The notes: generated by a model from the letters alone, not told the origin. Positions 17,135 to 26,602 are shown, counted from the first letter of the stretch. The stretch is 64,000 nt of DNA from Methylotuvimicrobium sp. KM2 (GCF_038051925.1 NZ_CP150634.1:3480300-3544299), one strand, 5' to 3'. Numbers and translations: made by a program.

Positions 17135-17167
17135 GTATGATGCGGTGAACAGTGAACCGCATCATAC
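17135..17167. repeat. 12-bp stem hairpin upstream of dndC
   Basis: GTATGATGCGGT and its perfect complement are separated by 9 bases, within the about 290-bp gap between dndC and the decayed RelE gene. It may be a terminator of upstream transcription or a regulator binding site; no T-run is seen on the dnd side. Confidence 0.5.
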
Positions 17168-17189
17168 ACGAACAACTGGCTATATATAA

Positions 17190-17230
17190 TGGACCCCAAA
17201 AACTGAACAACTAATTGACGTTGGGGTCCA
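17190..17230. repeat. Inverted repeat resembling fused IS3-type ends
   Basis: TGGACCCCAA and TTGGGGTCCA stand as perfect 10-bp inverse complements only 21 bp apart. TGGACCCCAAAAACTGAAC is the style of IS3-family termini. It could be a scar or a minimal derivative of such an element. No transposase is between them. Confidence 0.5.
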
Positions 17231-17233
17231 CTT

Positions 17234-17519
17234 TTATAACCTAGATCGAGCTGCCACATAAGCCTTAGACTTTTCTCGCTTACCAACAGCAATCACTGTG
17301 ACAAAAACAATATCATCATCGACGCGATAAATCAGGCCATAGCCTTTGCTGGCGAGTTTGATCTTATAACAGTTAGGCATGTCGGAAAGCGCTGAAGCCG
17401 AACCCTGGGATTTTCAAGTCGCTTAGCCAGTTTCTTTTTCAATAGTACGCGAACACTACCATCGGGTTTCTCCCATTCCTGTGTAGAGCTAGTTCATGGA
17501 AACGCAGTTCATAAGTCAT
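17234..17519 (-). pseudogene. RelE-type toxin with two frameshifts
   Basis: Reading across frames gives MTYELRFHELAL, then QEWEKPDGSVRVLLKKKLAK and RLENPRV, then SDMPNCYKIKLASKGYGLIY and RVDDDIVFVTVIAVGKREKS before the stop at 17234-17236. This is a complete RelE/StbE-type toxin, but the frame changes twice (near 17470 and 17400), so it is inactive. It is paired with the decayed antitoxin immediately upstream. Confidence 0.75.
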
Positions 17520-17752
17520 TAAGGCTTACCTTGGTAAATGGGCCTTCTAATCGTTCCTGCACCAACTGTGGATCTTCTGTAAGTCATCTAAACATTTCAT
17601 AGTACGCGACGGGCAGTAAATAGGCTTCAGCCTTATTGTGGCTTAAAATAGCGATAGCTTCATCGTCGGCTTTTCTCAGAACATTAAAAAACTGCGTTCC
17701 AGCTCGGTTACGCTGTTGGTAATTACTGAATAAACTCGTAGATGCGGTTCAT
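17509..17752 (-). pseudogene. Decayed YefM/StbD-type antitoxin
   Basis: Fragments SVTELERSFFNVLRKADDEA, then IAILSHNKAEAYLLPVAYYE (the family's core), and LTEDPQLVQERLEGPFTKVS are present. An early stop follows MNRIYEFIQ and another follows YEMFR. The start lies about 20 bp from the end of the IS3-type element, which may have removed the promoter. Confidence 0.7.
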
Positions 17753-17815
17753 GCGGAATGTGTCAATGACATTGAGACACCAAGTTGATTTAATTAGTGT
17801 CTAATTGTTGTGTAT

Positions 17816-18886
17816 TTATGGGTCGAGGTTCTCTTTTGTGTTAATAGGCGGATTAATCCAAACGGCGTTAGGCAAGCTGGGTGGTAAGGGGCACTTTCCT
17901 TTGCATCGCTTCGGATTGGCGAGGAAGGCAATCTCCAGGGTTTTTGCGCGTGCTTGGTATACCGTATCCGCTTGGTCGAAATGGACGGTGGCCGGGGTCA
18001 TGTAACCGATGCCCGAGTGGCAATGGGACTGGTTGTACCACGGGAAGAAGCGTTGGCAATGGCTGCGGGCATCCTCAATGCAGCCGAAGCGGACGGGGAA
18101 ATCAGGCCGATATTTCAGGGTTTTGAACTGGGCCTCGGAATAGGGATTGTCATCCGAGACATAAGGCCGGCTATGGGTCTTGGTGACATCCAGATCGACC
18201 AGTAAGGCAGCCACGGGCTTGCTGCGCATGCTGGAACCGCGATCGGCATGCAGCGTCAGGGTATGCGGCGGGATGTTGTGCTTGGCCACTGTTTCGGCGA
18301 TTAGCTGCTCGGCCAGTTCCGCGGTTTCCCGCGGGGCGACCATCCAGCCAACGACATAGCGGCTGAAAATATCCAGGATCACATACAGGTGAAAACAGGT
18401 CCATTTAGCCGGGCCTTTGAGTTTCGTAATATCCCAGCTCCAGACTTGATTGGGCGCGGTGGCCAGGAGTTCAGGCTTGGTATAGACCGGGTGCATCCGT
18501 TGGCGCCTGCGCTCCGCTGACTGGCCGTCCGCTTCCAGAGCACGGTACAAGGTGCGCACCGAGCCGATGTAGCGCCCCTCGTCCAGCAGAGTGGCATAAA
18601 CAAAATACGGCGAGCAGTCGGCGAAGCGTTCGCTGTTAAGCACCTCCAGCATTTGCTGCCGCTCATTAGTCGAGAAAGCCAGCGGGGCGGACGGACGAGG
18701 CACCCGCGTTACCGGCACAGGCGCCAGGTGGCGCCGACGGGCATCCTCGCGATAGACCGAACTGCGGTTCAAATTCAGGGCTGCACAAGCCGGAGCCAGG
18801 CCGACCTCCGGGGCCAACTGGTTAAGGGCTTGCATCAGTTGGACTCGCTCGGCGTCTCGTCCGTCGGCAGTCCGAACAAGACGCAA
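17816..18886 (-). CDS. IS3-family transposase OrfB (DDE domain)
   Basis: A 356-residue frame with an HTH_21-like segment and an rve integrase core: QVWSWDITKLKGPAKWTCFH (first Asp), TLHADRGSSMRSKPVAALLV (second Asp) and DDNPYSEAQFKTLKYRPDFP (Glu), about residues 168-270. It lacks its own good start. It overlaps OrfA, and expression as an OrfAB fusion probably depends on -1 slippage at the run of eight A residues in the overlap. Confidence 0.93.
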   Translation of the reverse strand: MRLVRTADGRDAERVQLMQALNQLAPEVGLAPACAALNLNRSSVYREDARRRHLAPVPVTRVPRPSAPLAFSTNERQQMLEVLNSERFADCSPYFVYATLLDEGRYIGSVRTLYRALEADGQSAERRRQRMHPVYTKPELLATAPNQVWSWDITKLKGPAKWTCFHLYVILDIFSRYVVGWMVAPRETAELAEQLIAETVAKHNIPPHTLTLHADRGSSMRSKPVAALLVDLDVTKTHSRPYVSDDNPYSEAQFKTLKYRPDFPVRFGCIEDARSHCQRFFPWYNQSHCHSGIGYMTPATVHFDQADTVYQARAKTLEIAFLANPKRCKGKCPLPPSLPNAVWINPPINTKENLDP

Positions 18887-19323
18887 AGTTTTTTTTGGAC
18901 ATCAATAATGGCATTGGCCTGAGCGAGTCTACGACGCAGGCGCTCATTTTCCTGGGTAAGTTGGCGCACACGACGGTCCTCGGCCTGAGCTGGATCGGTC
19001 TTGCGCCCGCGCTTTTGCGGTGCCAGCGCGGCACGCTGATCGGCAGCACGCTGTTTGCGCCAAGTGGCTAATTGGGAGGAGTAAATCCCTTCTTTGCGTA
19101 ATAGGGCGCCAATCTCACCCGGCTGAGTACAGCGATCAGCGGCAGCCAGGATGCGGCGCTTGTCGCTGCTGGTAAATTGTCGGCGCTGGGCGGTGGCAAC
19201 CACCTCTGGATCGGGCCGCGCGCCGGAGGTCGCGTTTCCAGCCGCCCCACGGGCGACTTCCAACGCGACCTCCGGCGCAGTTAATTGTGGTGATTCCATG
19301 GTCTCTGCTTTTGATTTGCTCAT
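18835..19323 (-). CDS. IS3-family transposase OrfA (helix-turn-helix)
   Basis: A 162-residue protein with a helix-turn-helix domain (FTSSDKRRILAAADRCTQPG, then EIGALLRKEGIYSSQLATWR, about residues 50-90) and a C-terminal leucine-zipper-like helix (VRQLTQENERLRRRLAQANA). It ends 50 bases into OrfB. The overlap contains CCAAAAAAAAC, a likely -1 frameshift site. Confidence 0.9.
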   Translation of the reverse strand: MSKSKAETMESPQLTAPEVALEVARGAAGNATSGARPDPEVVATAQRRQFTSSDKRRILAAADRCTQPGEIGALLRKEGIYSSQLATWRKQRAADQRAALAPQKRGRKTDPAQAEDRRVRQLTQENERLRRRLAQANAIIDVQKKLCVLFGLPTDETPSESN

Positions 19324-19435
19324 GATTCTGGCCTACCTTTATACTCTAATTTCCGAGGGGTAAGTGTCTCAGGTCATATTGGCACAGGGGGCCGCCCCCT
19401 TGTGGGAGCGACGCCTTCGTCGCGATTTCGAAGCT

Positions 19436-19532
19436 ACTGATGTTCAATATCCGCAGATTTATCAAACAGCACCGTTTCCAGGTATACGATGACCTCTGTT
19501 TAGCAAGTTTACCGATACTTGTGTCTAACGGC
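19436..19532 (+). repeat. Dispersed repeat core shared with 34.94-35.04 kb
   Basis: About 97 bp, nearly identical in inverse orientation to part of the mini-element at 34828-35272. On the plus strand both copies keep an open frame reading MFNI(R/H)RFIKQHRFQVYD and DLCL(A/V)SLPILV. The surrounding 19372-19825 has no gene, only short GGAAGCTCCAGCTTCC-like palindromes at about 19536-19690 and GTGGGAGCGACGCC motifs. Confidence 0.75.
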
Positions 19533-19825
19533 GAGAGCTCCAGCTTGGGAAAGCCCCCCGGAAGCTCCAGCTTCCTGAGACCGACGCAACCTCCGCATAT
19601 TCTCATTCAACCCCGACTCGCTCGCTCGTTCAATCTTTCTTGATTGTCGGGAAGCTAGAGCTTCCTGAACAGGTTACCCAAGCTGGAGTTTGGGTAACAG
19701 CATATTTTAGTTTTTGCGACTACGAATGGCCCCTGCTGCTGCGCGCGGGGCGAACGGAAAAGCACTTAACTCAATGGCGGTGGCAAACAATACGCACTTA
19801 ACAACCTTGAGTACAAAAGCTTCAG

Positions 19826-20000
19826 CCTGAATTCGGCAGTTTAACCATGAAGCACATGAAGTTCATGAAGGATTCCAAGAACTTACCAAATCCTTCTCGC
19901 TAACCTTTTTGGTGAGCGAAAGTTCTATACAAACGCGTAATAAGCTATTGAATTAACTTCCTATTCTTCATGATCTTCATGGTGAAATGCTTTTTCTAGG
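19826..20000. mobile_element. 175-bp mini-element, copy 1 (5-bp target duplication)
   Basis: Starts CCTGAATTCGGCAGTTTAAC and ends GCTTTTTCTAGG, flanked by TTCAG at 19821-19825 and 20001-20005. An inverse homologue of identical length lies at 39032-39206. Internal CATGAAG-type inverted motifs allow folding. No coding capacity. The right-hand target duplication contains the nqrF stop codon. Confidence 0.85.
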
Positions 20001-20001
20001 T

Positions 20002-21231
20002 TCAGAATTTATCAAAGAGTATATTCTTCGAATCGACGCCGAGATCGGTCAACATATCGACCACGGCATCGATCATCACCGGCGGGCCGCATAGATAATA
20101 TTCGCAGTCTTCGGGGGCCGAATGGTCTTTTAGATATTCGTCGTACAGTATTTGGTGTATGAAACCTGTAGGTCCGGTCCAGTCGTCTTCGGGCAGCGGG
20201 CTCGACAAGCCGACGATCCAACGAAAGTTGTCGTGCTCCTGCGCCAGCCGGTCGAAGTCTTCGGCGTAAAATACTTCGCCGAGACTGCGGGCGCCGTACC
20301 AGTAGGATATTTTCCGGCCGCTATGCAGCCGTTTCAATTGATCGAAGATATGCGAACGCATCGGCGCCATGCCGGAACCGCCGCCGACGAAGATCATTTC
20401 GTTGTCGGTTTCCCGCGCGAAGAATTCGCCGTAAGGCCCCGATATGCTGACCTTGTCGCCCGGTTTCAGACTGTAGATATAGGACGAGACCTTGCCGGGC
20501 GGCACGTCGGGGTCGGAGGGCGGCGGCGAGGCGATGCGGACGTTCAGCATGATGATGCCTTTTTCTCCCGGATAATTGGCCATCGAATAGGCGCGCATGA
20601 CCGGTTCGTCGACTTTGGAAACGTATTGCCAGAGTTTGTATTTGTCCCAATCCGGCCGAAACCGTTCTTCGATTTCGAAATCGCTGTATTTGACGGTATG
20701 GGGCGGCACATTGATCTGAACATAGCCGCCGGCCCTGAATTCCATGTCTTCGCCGGGCGGTAACTCCAATACCAATTCCTTGATGAACGTAGCGACGCTG
20801 CGATTGGAACGCACCGTGCATTCCCAGTTGCGGATCGAGAACAGTTCCGGCGGCAAATCGAGGCCCATATCGCCCTTGACGGAAACCTGGCACGACAATC
20901 GGTAGCCGGCTTTGATCTGCTGCCGGTTGAGTTTGGCCCGCTCGGTGCCCAGGATAGCGCCGCCGCCTTTTTTGATCACGACTTTACATTGGCCGCAGGT
21001 GCCCTGGCCGCCGCAAGCTGAAGGGACATAGATAGCATTGTCGGCTAGGGCGCCCAACAATTTGCCGCCCATCGGCACGGACAGGCTATGATCCGGATCG
21101 TCGTTAATCGTAAGGGTAGCGTCGCCTTTTTCTACCAGCCGGGCTTTGGCGAACATCACGACCAGCGTTAGCAGTAGAACGATGACTGTAAACAAGGCCA
21201 TGCTAATGATGATTAAGCTAGTATCGCTCAT
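20002..21231 (-). CDS. nqrF: Na+-translocating NADH:quinone reductase subunit F
   Basis: A 409-residue subunit that takes electrons from NADH. It has an N-terminal membrane helix ([20 protein letters not shown], about residues 5-24), a ferredoxin domain with the 2Fe-2S ligands in [14 protein letters not shown] and LSCQV (about 70-112), an FAD site with RAYSMANYP, and an NADH site with [13 protein letters not shown], ending in the usual aromatic FDKF. The start at MSDTSL is preceded by GGAG. It is last in the operon, separated from nqrE by 235 bp containing a hairpin repeat. A mini-element sits directly at its stop. Confidence 0.96.
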   Translation of the reverse strand: MSDTSLIIISMALFTVIVLLLTLVVMFAKARLVEKGDATLTINDDPDHSLSVPMGGKLLGALADNAIYVPSACGGQGTCGQCKVVIKKGGGAILGTERAKLNRQQIKAGYRLSCQVSVKGDMGLDLPPELFSIRNWECTVRSNRSVATFIKELVLELPPGEDMEFRAGGYVQINVPPHTVKYSDFEIEERFRPDWDKYKLWQYVSKVDEPVMRAYSMANYPGEKGIIMLNVRIASPPPSDPDVPPGKVSSYIYSLKPGDKVSISGPYGEFFARETDNEMIFVGGGSGMAPMRSHIFDQLKRLHSGRKISYWYGARSLGEVFYAEDFDRLAQEHDNFRWIVGLSSPLPEDDWTGPTGFIHQILYDEYLKDHSAPEDCEYYLCGPPVMIDAVVDMLTDLGVDSKNILFDKF

Positions 21232-21286
21232 GCCGGTCTCCGTTCGGTCGTTAGGAACGAGCATGAAGTGACTTCTTCAACAATCG

Positions 21287-21412
21287 GAAAGGGGATTCGG
21301 TGGCTCGATTGACAGGTGTCGGCGGCAGGGAAAGCCGCCGTCAAGCCTACATGGACGTATTCACGGCGTCCTGTCAAGCGAGTCACCGAACCTCCACAAA
21401 GCTTACTATTTC
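21287..21412. repeat. Dispersed hairpin repeat inside the nqr operon
   Basis: A long imperfect hairpin (outer arms CGGTGGCTCGATTGACAGG and CCTGTCAAGCGAGTCACCG) around the shared core GCCTACATGGACGTATTCAC. Very similar to 43436-43555; the core recurs at 25.6, 34.5 and 35.6 kb. It may attenuate transcription between nqrE and nqrF. Confidence 0.8.
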
Positions 21413-21466
21413 GAGAAGTTGAATTGTGCATATTCCTTAATATCATCATTGTGGGAGGCCGCATCG

Positions 21467-22078
21467 CTAGAGCTCTATGCCCGAAAACAACATGAAGGCC
21501 ATCGCCATCAAGCCGGCCGTGATGAAGGTAATGCCGAGACCTCGCAGACCTTCGGGTACGTTGCTGTATTTCATTCTTTCGCGAATACCCGCCAATCCGA
21601 CGATGGCTAACGCCCATCCCGTTCCGGTGCCGAAGCCGAACACGATGCTCTCGGTAAAATTATAAGTACGCTCGACCATAAACAGGCTGCCGCCTAGGAT
21701 GGCGCAATTGACCGTGATCAGCGGTAGAAAGATGCCGAGCGCAATATAGAGCCGAGGAATATATTTATCCAAAAACATCTCGAGAATCTGCACGACGGCG
21801 GCGATGACGCCGATATAGCATAAAAGCCCCAGAAAAGTCAGGTCTATACCTTGTAGTCCGAGCCAGGCGAGCGCGTTTTCCTTGAGGACATGCCGATAAA
21901 TCAGGTTGTTGATAGGCACGGTGATCGACTGCACGACGATGACGGCAATGCCGAGGCCGGTAGCCGTAGACAGTCGATCGGATACGGCCAGAAACGTGCA
22001 CATGCCCAGAAAGAAAGCCAAGGCCAGGTTTTCTATGAAAACAGCGGTCAAAAAAAGACTCAAGTAATGTTCCAGCAT
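21467..22078 (-). CDS. nqrE: Na+-NQR subunit E
   Basis: A 203-residue, six-helix membrane subunit. The first ten residues ([10 protein letters not shown]), [38 protein letters not shown] and [14 protein letters not shown] are NqrE-type and not NqrD-type. The two membrane cysteines that ligate the intramembrane Fe centre in this family are visible at C27 and C125. It begins 4 bases after nqrC ends, leaving no room for nqrD, which normally precedes it. Confidence 0.95.
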   Translation of the reverse strand: MLEHYLSLFLTAVFIENLALAFFLGMCTFLAVSDRLSTATGLGIAVIVVQSITVPINNLIYRHVLKENALAWLGLQGIDLTFLGLLCYIGVIAAVVQILEMFLDKYIPRLYIALGIFLPLITVNCAILGGSLFMVERTYNFTESIVFGFGTGTGWALAIVGLAGIRERMKYSNVPEGLRGLGITFITAGLMAMAFMLFSGIEL

Positions 22079-22082
22079 GGAT

Positions 22083-22907
22083 TTACTCCGGTCCGTTGTT
22101 ATCGGCGAAATTCTTTTGTTTACGCGCTTGTTCGAGAGCGTTTAGGTAGGGTCCGTAGCCGTGTTCGCCCAGCCAGTATCGGACCAGATTGTTGACTCCG
22201 CGACTGGTTATCGTCGCACCGGAAAGCCCTGAGACTTGATGATCCGCATCGCCGGAGTCCGGTTCGACTTCACCCCTCACGACTTCGATCATGACCCGAC
22301 CTTGATCGTCAAACGCTTGCTTGCCTTTCCAGCTATTTTTCCATTGCCGATTGTCGACTTCGCCTCCGAGGCCCGGTGTTTCTTTGTGCTCGTAAAAGGT
22401 GATGCCGGTAATCGTTCGCAGGTCTTTATCCAGCGCTATAAATCCGTAAAGAGTCGACCACAACCCCCGTCCGTAGATCGGCAGGATGAGTTTTTGAAGG
22501 TGTCGATCCGTCTCGACTCGATAGACCGCCATGTATTGTGGGCGCTGTTTGATTTTTGCCTTGTCGTACTGAGGCGGAACGGCTGCGCTATAGCGAGGAT
22601 CCGAAGTCAGAGTTTGAATATCGAAGGCTTCGATGTTAAGAGTCTCATCGAATTTTTCCGGGTCAACCACGTCTCCCGAATCCAATACTACCATCTGCGG
22701 TACGATGTTTTGTCGGTAGACGGCGTCAATATCGATCCCCGGTTCATAGAGATCCGCAACGGTCAGGATGTTTCCGATCCTATCCAGGCGCTGGTTTTGC
22801 CTTTGCTTCGGGTGCAGCAATATCGCGGTCGCGGACACCATTAAAGAACAGATCAAGCTCACGCCCAATACGACCCGGAGGGTATTTTTGAAGCTATTTT
22901 TCCGCAT
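22083..22907 (-). CDS. nqrC: Na+-NQR subunit C
   Basis: A 274-residue subunit with one N-terminal membrane helix (about residues 11-31) and a periplasmic FMN-binding domain. The flavinylation motif SGAT is at 229-232, where FMN is linked to the threonine by a phosphoester bond, preceded by [16 protein letters not shown]. Overlaps nqrB by 14 bases. FMN attachment requires ApbE, which is not in this window. Confidence 0.96.
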   Translation of the reverse strand: MRKNSFKNTLRVVLGVSLICSLMVSATAILLHPKQRQNQRLDRIGNILTVADLYEPGIDIDAVYRQNIVPQMVVLDSGDVVDPEKFDETLNIEAFDIQTLTSDPRYSAAVPPQYDKAKIKQRPQYMAVYRVETDRHLQKLILPIYGRGLWSTLYGFIALDKDLRTITGITFYEHKETPGLGGEVDNRQWKNSWKGKQAFDDQGRVMIEVVRGEVEPDSGDADHQVSGLSGATITSRGVNNLVRYWLGEHGYGPYLNALEQARKQKNFADNNGPE

Positions 22908-24099
22908 CGACAGCTTGCCTCCTCAACCGTTTTCGGATATGGCGGCTGACGAACAGCCTGTCTATGGTCGGCGCAAACACATTGCCGAATAAAATGGCCA
23001 GCATGATGCCTTCCGGGAAGCCCGGGTTTATGACTCGGACCAGCACTGTCAAGGCGCCGACCAGAAATCCGTAAACGTATTGACCGGGCCGAGAATGCGC
23101 GGCCGATACCGGATCGGTGGCCATATAGACAGTGCCGAAGGCAAATCCGCCCAACACGAGATGCCATTGCGGCGTGAGCTGAAACATCGGATTCGACGGG
23201 CTGCCGACTAAGTTGAACAGCAATGATAAGCCTACCATGCCTAGAACCACGCCAACCATGATGCGCCACGATCCGACCCGGCTAACGATAAGAATCAACG
23301 CGCCGATCAGGCAGGCCAGCGTCGAGGTTTCGCCCATGGAGCCCGGCATGAACCCGAAGAAGGCATCCTGCCAGGAAACGCTCAGTTCAAGTTCAGGGTC
23401 GGGCAATTCCGCCAAGGGCGTGGCCCGGCTGTAACCGTCGACCGGCACCCAGACCGTATTACCGGTCATTTCTCTCGGATAAGAGAAAAACAAAAAGCTA
23501 CGTCCGACCAGGGCCGGATTGAGTATGTTCATGCCGACGCCGCCGAAAATTTCCTTACCGATCACCACGCCGAACGATATACCGAGCATGACCTGCCACA
23601 AAGGAATGTCGGGCGGCAGAGTCAGCGCGAACAGCAGACTGGTGACCAGAAAACCTTCGCTGATGGAATGTTGCCTGATGCCGGCGAACAGCACTTCCCA
23701 GAAGCCGCCCGTAACAACGGTAACGATATAAATCGGTAAAAAATACAGCGCGCCCAGCAGCATGTTATCCAGCACACGGTTCGGATCGTGGCCGACGCCC
23801 AGCAAGGTTAGCAGTGCGCCGCGCCACCCTGGGGCGTGTTCGAAACTTTGTTGTTGCAACGCCAGGTTGATTTGCAGGCCGGTATTGTAAAAAGCCATGA
23901 CGACGGTCGGTATCAACGCGACGATGACGGTGACCATCATGCGTTTCATGTCCATCGCGTCGCGCACATGCGGAGCGCCACAGGTAACCGTACCCGGCGT
24001 ATAGAGAAAAGTGTCCGTGGCCTCATAGAGGGGGCCAAGTATCCGCCGTGTTCCGCCCTTTTTAGTTGAAGAGCTAATTTTTCCGGAATCTTCGCTCAT
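22894..24099 (-). CDS. nqrB: Na+-NQR subunit B
   Basis: A 401-residue polytopic membrane subunit that carries covalent FMN and the Na+ path. FGGVGMNILNPALVGRSFLF and SMGETSTLACLIGALILI, containing the flavinylated Thr region, are recognisable, as is PVSAAHSRPGQYVYG. The start at MSEDSGK uses ATGA overlap with the nqrA stop; a longer frame reading 43 more residues is merely open sequence within nqrA. Confidence 0.95.
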   Translation of the reverse strand: MSEDSGKISSSTKKGGTRRILGPLYEATDTFLYTPGTVTCGAPHVRDAMDMKRMMVTVIVALIPTVVMAFYNTGLQINLALQQQSFEHAPGWRGALLTLLGVGHDPNRVLDNMLLGALYFLPIYIVTVVTGGFWEVLFAGIRQHSISEGFLVTSLLFALTLPPDIPLWQVMLGISFGVVIGKEIFGGVGMNILNPALVGRSFLFFSYPREMTGNTVWVPVDGYSRATPLAELPDPELELSVSWQDAFFGFMPGSMGETSTLACLIGALILIVSRVGSWRIMVGVVLGMVGLSLLFNLVGSPSNPMFQLTPQWHLVLGGFAFGTVYMATDPVSAAHSRPGQYVYGFLVGALTVLVRVINPGFPEGIMLAILFGNVFAPTIDRLFVSRHIRKRLRRQAVDAEK

Positions 24100-25460
24100 A
24101 AGGATTCGTGCTCCAGGGTTTCTTCCTCGATCATGTCCAGATTTCGGCGCAACAGCGGCGCGAAATCCAGTTTCGACGGGCACACAAAGGCGCATAAGGC
24201 CAGGTCTTCCTCGGCCAGTTCGAGACAACCGAGGTTTTCGGCTTCTTCGATATCTTCGACGGCCAGCGCGCGCAGCAAGAACAACGGCATCAGATCCAAG
24301 GGCATGACGCGTTCGTAATTGCCGTTGGGAATGATGGCCCTGATATCGCCGTGCGTCGAGGTCGTGAAATCATAAGCGCTGCCGGGAATGAACTTGGAAA
24401 GTACGACATTTTTGACCGAATAGAGCCTAAAGCCTGGATTCACCCAGCCTAAGAATTTGCGTTGCCGGTCCTCCGGCAATACCGAAATCTGTTGATGATA
24501 GCGGCCTAGAAATGCCGTGGCGCCTTCGGCTTTGTGACCGGACAATACCGAGCCGGAAATGATGCGATTCTCGCCGTCGATTAGCGCGTCGCGGCAATGG
24601 TCGTCCAGACATACTCCGATTCGGGTCTTGATCAGACAGGGATGCAGAACCGACGGACCGGCCAAGGCCGCGATGCGGTCTACATAAAGCCGGCCGGTGG
24701 TGAATAATTTGCCGACTGCGATTACATCCTGAAAGCCGATATGCCACACCGTCTTACCGAGATGGACGGGGTCGAGAAAATGGATGTGCGTGCCGACATT
24801 GCCGGCCGGATGAGGGCCTGAAAAATCCGCGATAGTCAGATTTTCGATAGCCATGCCGGATAGCGGCGTTTTGGGGTGTTTGCAAAGAAAGACTCGGCCT
24901 TCGGTTAACCGGGAAACGATTCGCACGCCGTTGATGAAATCCTGCTCATGACCGTCTATCAGCAGCTCGATGGCCGGCGCCAACGGGTTGGTATCCATGG
25001 CGGTGATAAACAGCGAGTGCGGCACCGTGTCGGGATCGGCCGTCTTGTTGAACGGCCGCGTGCGCAACGCCGTCCATAATCCCGAAGCCAGCAGTTGGTC
25101 GATAATTTGGCGGCGGGTTAGCGAGATTAGCCGGTCTTCGGAATAGGACTCGAAATGAACTTCTTCGTCGCTGTCGGTCAGCTCGATTACGACCGACAGC
25201 AGAGCACGCCTTTCGCCGCGATTGACCGCTTTGACAAAGCCGGTTCCGGGTGAGGTGTAGCGTACCGACGGCATTCTTTTATCGGTGAACAACAATTGGC
25301 CTTTAATGACCGCATCGGACTCTTTGACCGCCATCTGCGGCTTTAATCCGACGGAGTCGAAGCCAAGCACCGCAACGGTTTTCGGCGGAGGTACGGTCTT
25401 GATAATCTGTTCGGGTCCGCCTTTTATCGGTAGATCCAGGCCATTTCTGATTTTAATCAT
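24096..25460 (-). CDS. nqrA: Na+-NQR subunit A
   Basis: A 454-residue peripheral subunit that binds ubiquinone in the complex. It starts MIKIRNGLDLPIKGGPEQ, the family N-terminus, with AGGGGGC ahead; 45 extra upstream codons are not family-like. DTNPLAPAIELLIDGHEQDF, HFLDPVHLGKTVWHIGFQDV and SVLSGHKAEGATAFLGRYHQ are characteristic. First gene of the operon nqrA-B-C-E-F. Its promoter must lie in or beyond the repeat-filled 25461-25822. Confidence 0.95.
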   Translation of the reverse strand: MIKIRNGLDLPIKGGPEQIIKTVPPPKTVAVLGFDSVGLKPQMAVKESDAVIKGQLLFTDKRMPSVRYTSPGTGFVKAVNRGERRALLSVVIELTDSDEEVHFESYSEDRLISLTRRQIIDQLLASGLWTALRTRPFNKTADPDTVPHSLFITAMDTNPLAPAIELLIDGHEQDFINGVRIVSRLTEGRVFLCKHPKTPLSGMAIENLTIADFSGPHPAGNVGTHIHFLDPVHLGKTVWHIGFQDVIAVGKLFTTGRLYVDRIAALAGPSVLHPCLIKTRIGVCLDDHCRDALIDGENRIISGSVLSGHKAEGATAFLGRYHQQISVLPEDRQRKFLGWVNPGFRLYSVKNVVLSKFIPGSAYDFTTSTHGDIRAIIPNGNYERVMPLDLMPLFLLRALAVEDIEEAENLGCLELAEEDLALCAFVCPSKLDFAPLLRRNLDMIEEETLEHESL

Positions 25461-25822
25461 AATTGACGCCCCCTTTCGACAGAAAATACTCCAGATATTA
25501 CAAGACAGCAACAGTTCATCGTTTTTGAACGCTACCCTTCGCAAGTCAAATTCCGTGTCGGAGTGCCCGGCAAAGGACGCCGTGATTACGTGCATGTAGG
25601 CTCTATAAAGGCATTCATGCTGTCAAAGCCTTTGCGAGTGTAGCCCGGATGGAGCGTAGCGCAATCCGGGAAGTTCGAAGCCACGCCATTCCCGTATTCC
25701 GCTACGCTGCATACGGGCTCCGTGTTTTAACAGCGTATATGCCCCGTCGTCTCCATACGTTAATGCCCAAATTTGAAGTGCGAAAGATATAAAGCACTCG
25801 CACATCGTGAACCTTGAACGTA
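25461..25822. repeat. Repeat-filled intergenic region upstream of nqrA
   Basis: No gene. It holds one unit of the dispersed hairpin family (about 25530-25640, with GACGCCGTGATTACGTGCAT and GTAGGCTCTATAAAGGCATT) and a REP-type palindrome (25640-25670, TAGCCCGGATGGAGCGTAGC), followed by a second GGAGCGTAGC-like inverse near 25700-25730. It ends with an AATTTGAAGTGCGAAAGATA tail like those at 34.6 and 35.7 kb. Confidence 0.75.
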
Positions 25823-26602
25823 CTAACCCAACCTAAACAAGCGCAGACCGCACCACCCAGCAGCAATAAGGTAAGGGAGTCCGCCAGGCACCCACATGAT
25901 CAAACCGGTCAATTGTTGATCTTGAAGGTTGAGCAAATCGTCGTAGAACGGGGTTTGCGCGAAAGTCAGCAAGGCTCCGAGCATGCCTGTGCTCATTAGC
26001 GTCAATACTAAAGCCGGCAAGACGGTTAAGGTGCGCCTTAACAAAATCGACCACCAAAATAAGCCGGAGGCGAGTGCGAAGCTGATATGCTCGGCTAGGT
26101 GCCACCAGGGATTCACCAACGCCAGATTATAAAAAACCGGTGTATGCCAGAACCAAATCACGAGACTTTGCAGGATGCCGGTCCTCAACGGATGACGACT
26201 CAGCCTTAAAAATGGCTTCCACAGCCGTATTCCCGTTGCTCCGCTTGCCGCAAACCATTGCGGTAAAGGCCGAGCCAGTACATAAAGCGGGGCGATAACG
26301 ACCAGTATCAGCATGTGTTGAACCATGTGCAGGGCCGAGCTTTTATCGAACCACCCGCCCGTACTGCCGAACATCGTCATGACAGCGGTGAGACTGGCTG
26401 CATGAAACATCAACCGGCGGTCATTTGTAGGCCGGATGTCTCTTGCTCCGATGACATAGAGCATCCAAAGAGCGGTTGGCAACAGTCCGCCGAGAATGGC
26501 CGATAACCGTGCTTCAGTAGCATCCTCGCCCCAGCCATGCGCTTGAACGGAATGAATTGGCAGAGCCGAGACCGCCAACAATAACGCGAGCCTTACAAAC
26601 AT
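25823..26602 (-). CDS. ctaG: Cytochrome c oxidase assembly protein, CtaG (caa3) type
   Basis: A 259-residue membrane protein of the caa3_CtaG family. It has an N-terminal signal-like helix (MFVRLALLLAVSALPIHSVQ), then about seven membrane spans. Conserved histidines are in HMVQHMLILVVIAPLYVL, IWFWHTPVFYNLAL and WWHLAEHISFALASGLFWWS. The family assists copper delivery and assembly of cytochrome c oxidase. Last gene of the cta operon, overlapping the preceding gene by 10 bases. Confidence 0.92.
   Translation of the reverse strand: MFVRLALLLAVSALPIHSVQAHGWGEDATEARLSAILGGLLPTALWMLYVIGARDIRPTNDRRLMFHAASLTAVMTMFGSTGGWFDKSSALHMVQHMLILVVIAPLYVLARPLPQWFAASGATGIRLWKPFLRLSRHPLRTGILQSLVIWFWHTPVFYNLALVNPWWHLAEHISFALASGLFWWSILLRRTLTVLPALVLTLMSTGMLGALLTFAQTPFYDDLLNLQDQQLTGLIMWVPGGLPYLIAAGWCGLRLFRLG

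Larger units (their letters stand above)
17773..19371 (-). mobile_element. IS3-family element (1.6 kb)
   Basis: Ends TGAGACAC and GTGTCTCA bound two overlapping transposase frames on the minus strand. I found no matching target duplication beside the ends, so the boundaries are less certain than for the other elements, or flanking DNA has been rearranged. Confidence 0.8.

Noticed and set aside
17773..19371. Target duplication for the IS3-type element.
   Set aside because: The flanks (GACAT on the left, GGTCA on the right) do not match at any offset I tried, so I do not claim one.
20152..20763. A 203-codon plus-strand frame opposite nqrF.
   Set aside because: GC-rich shadow of nqrF. Composition and lack of any recognisable domain argue against coding.
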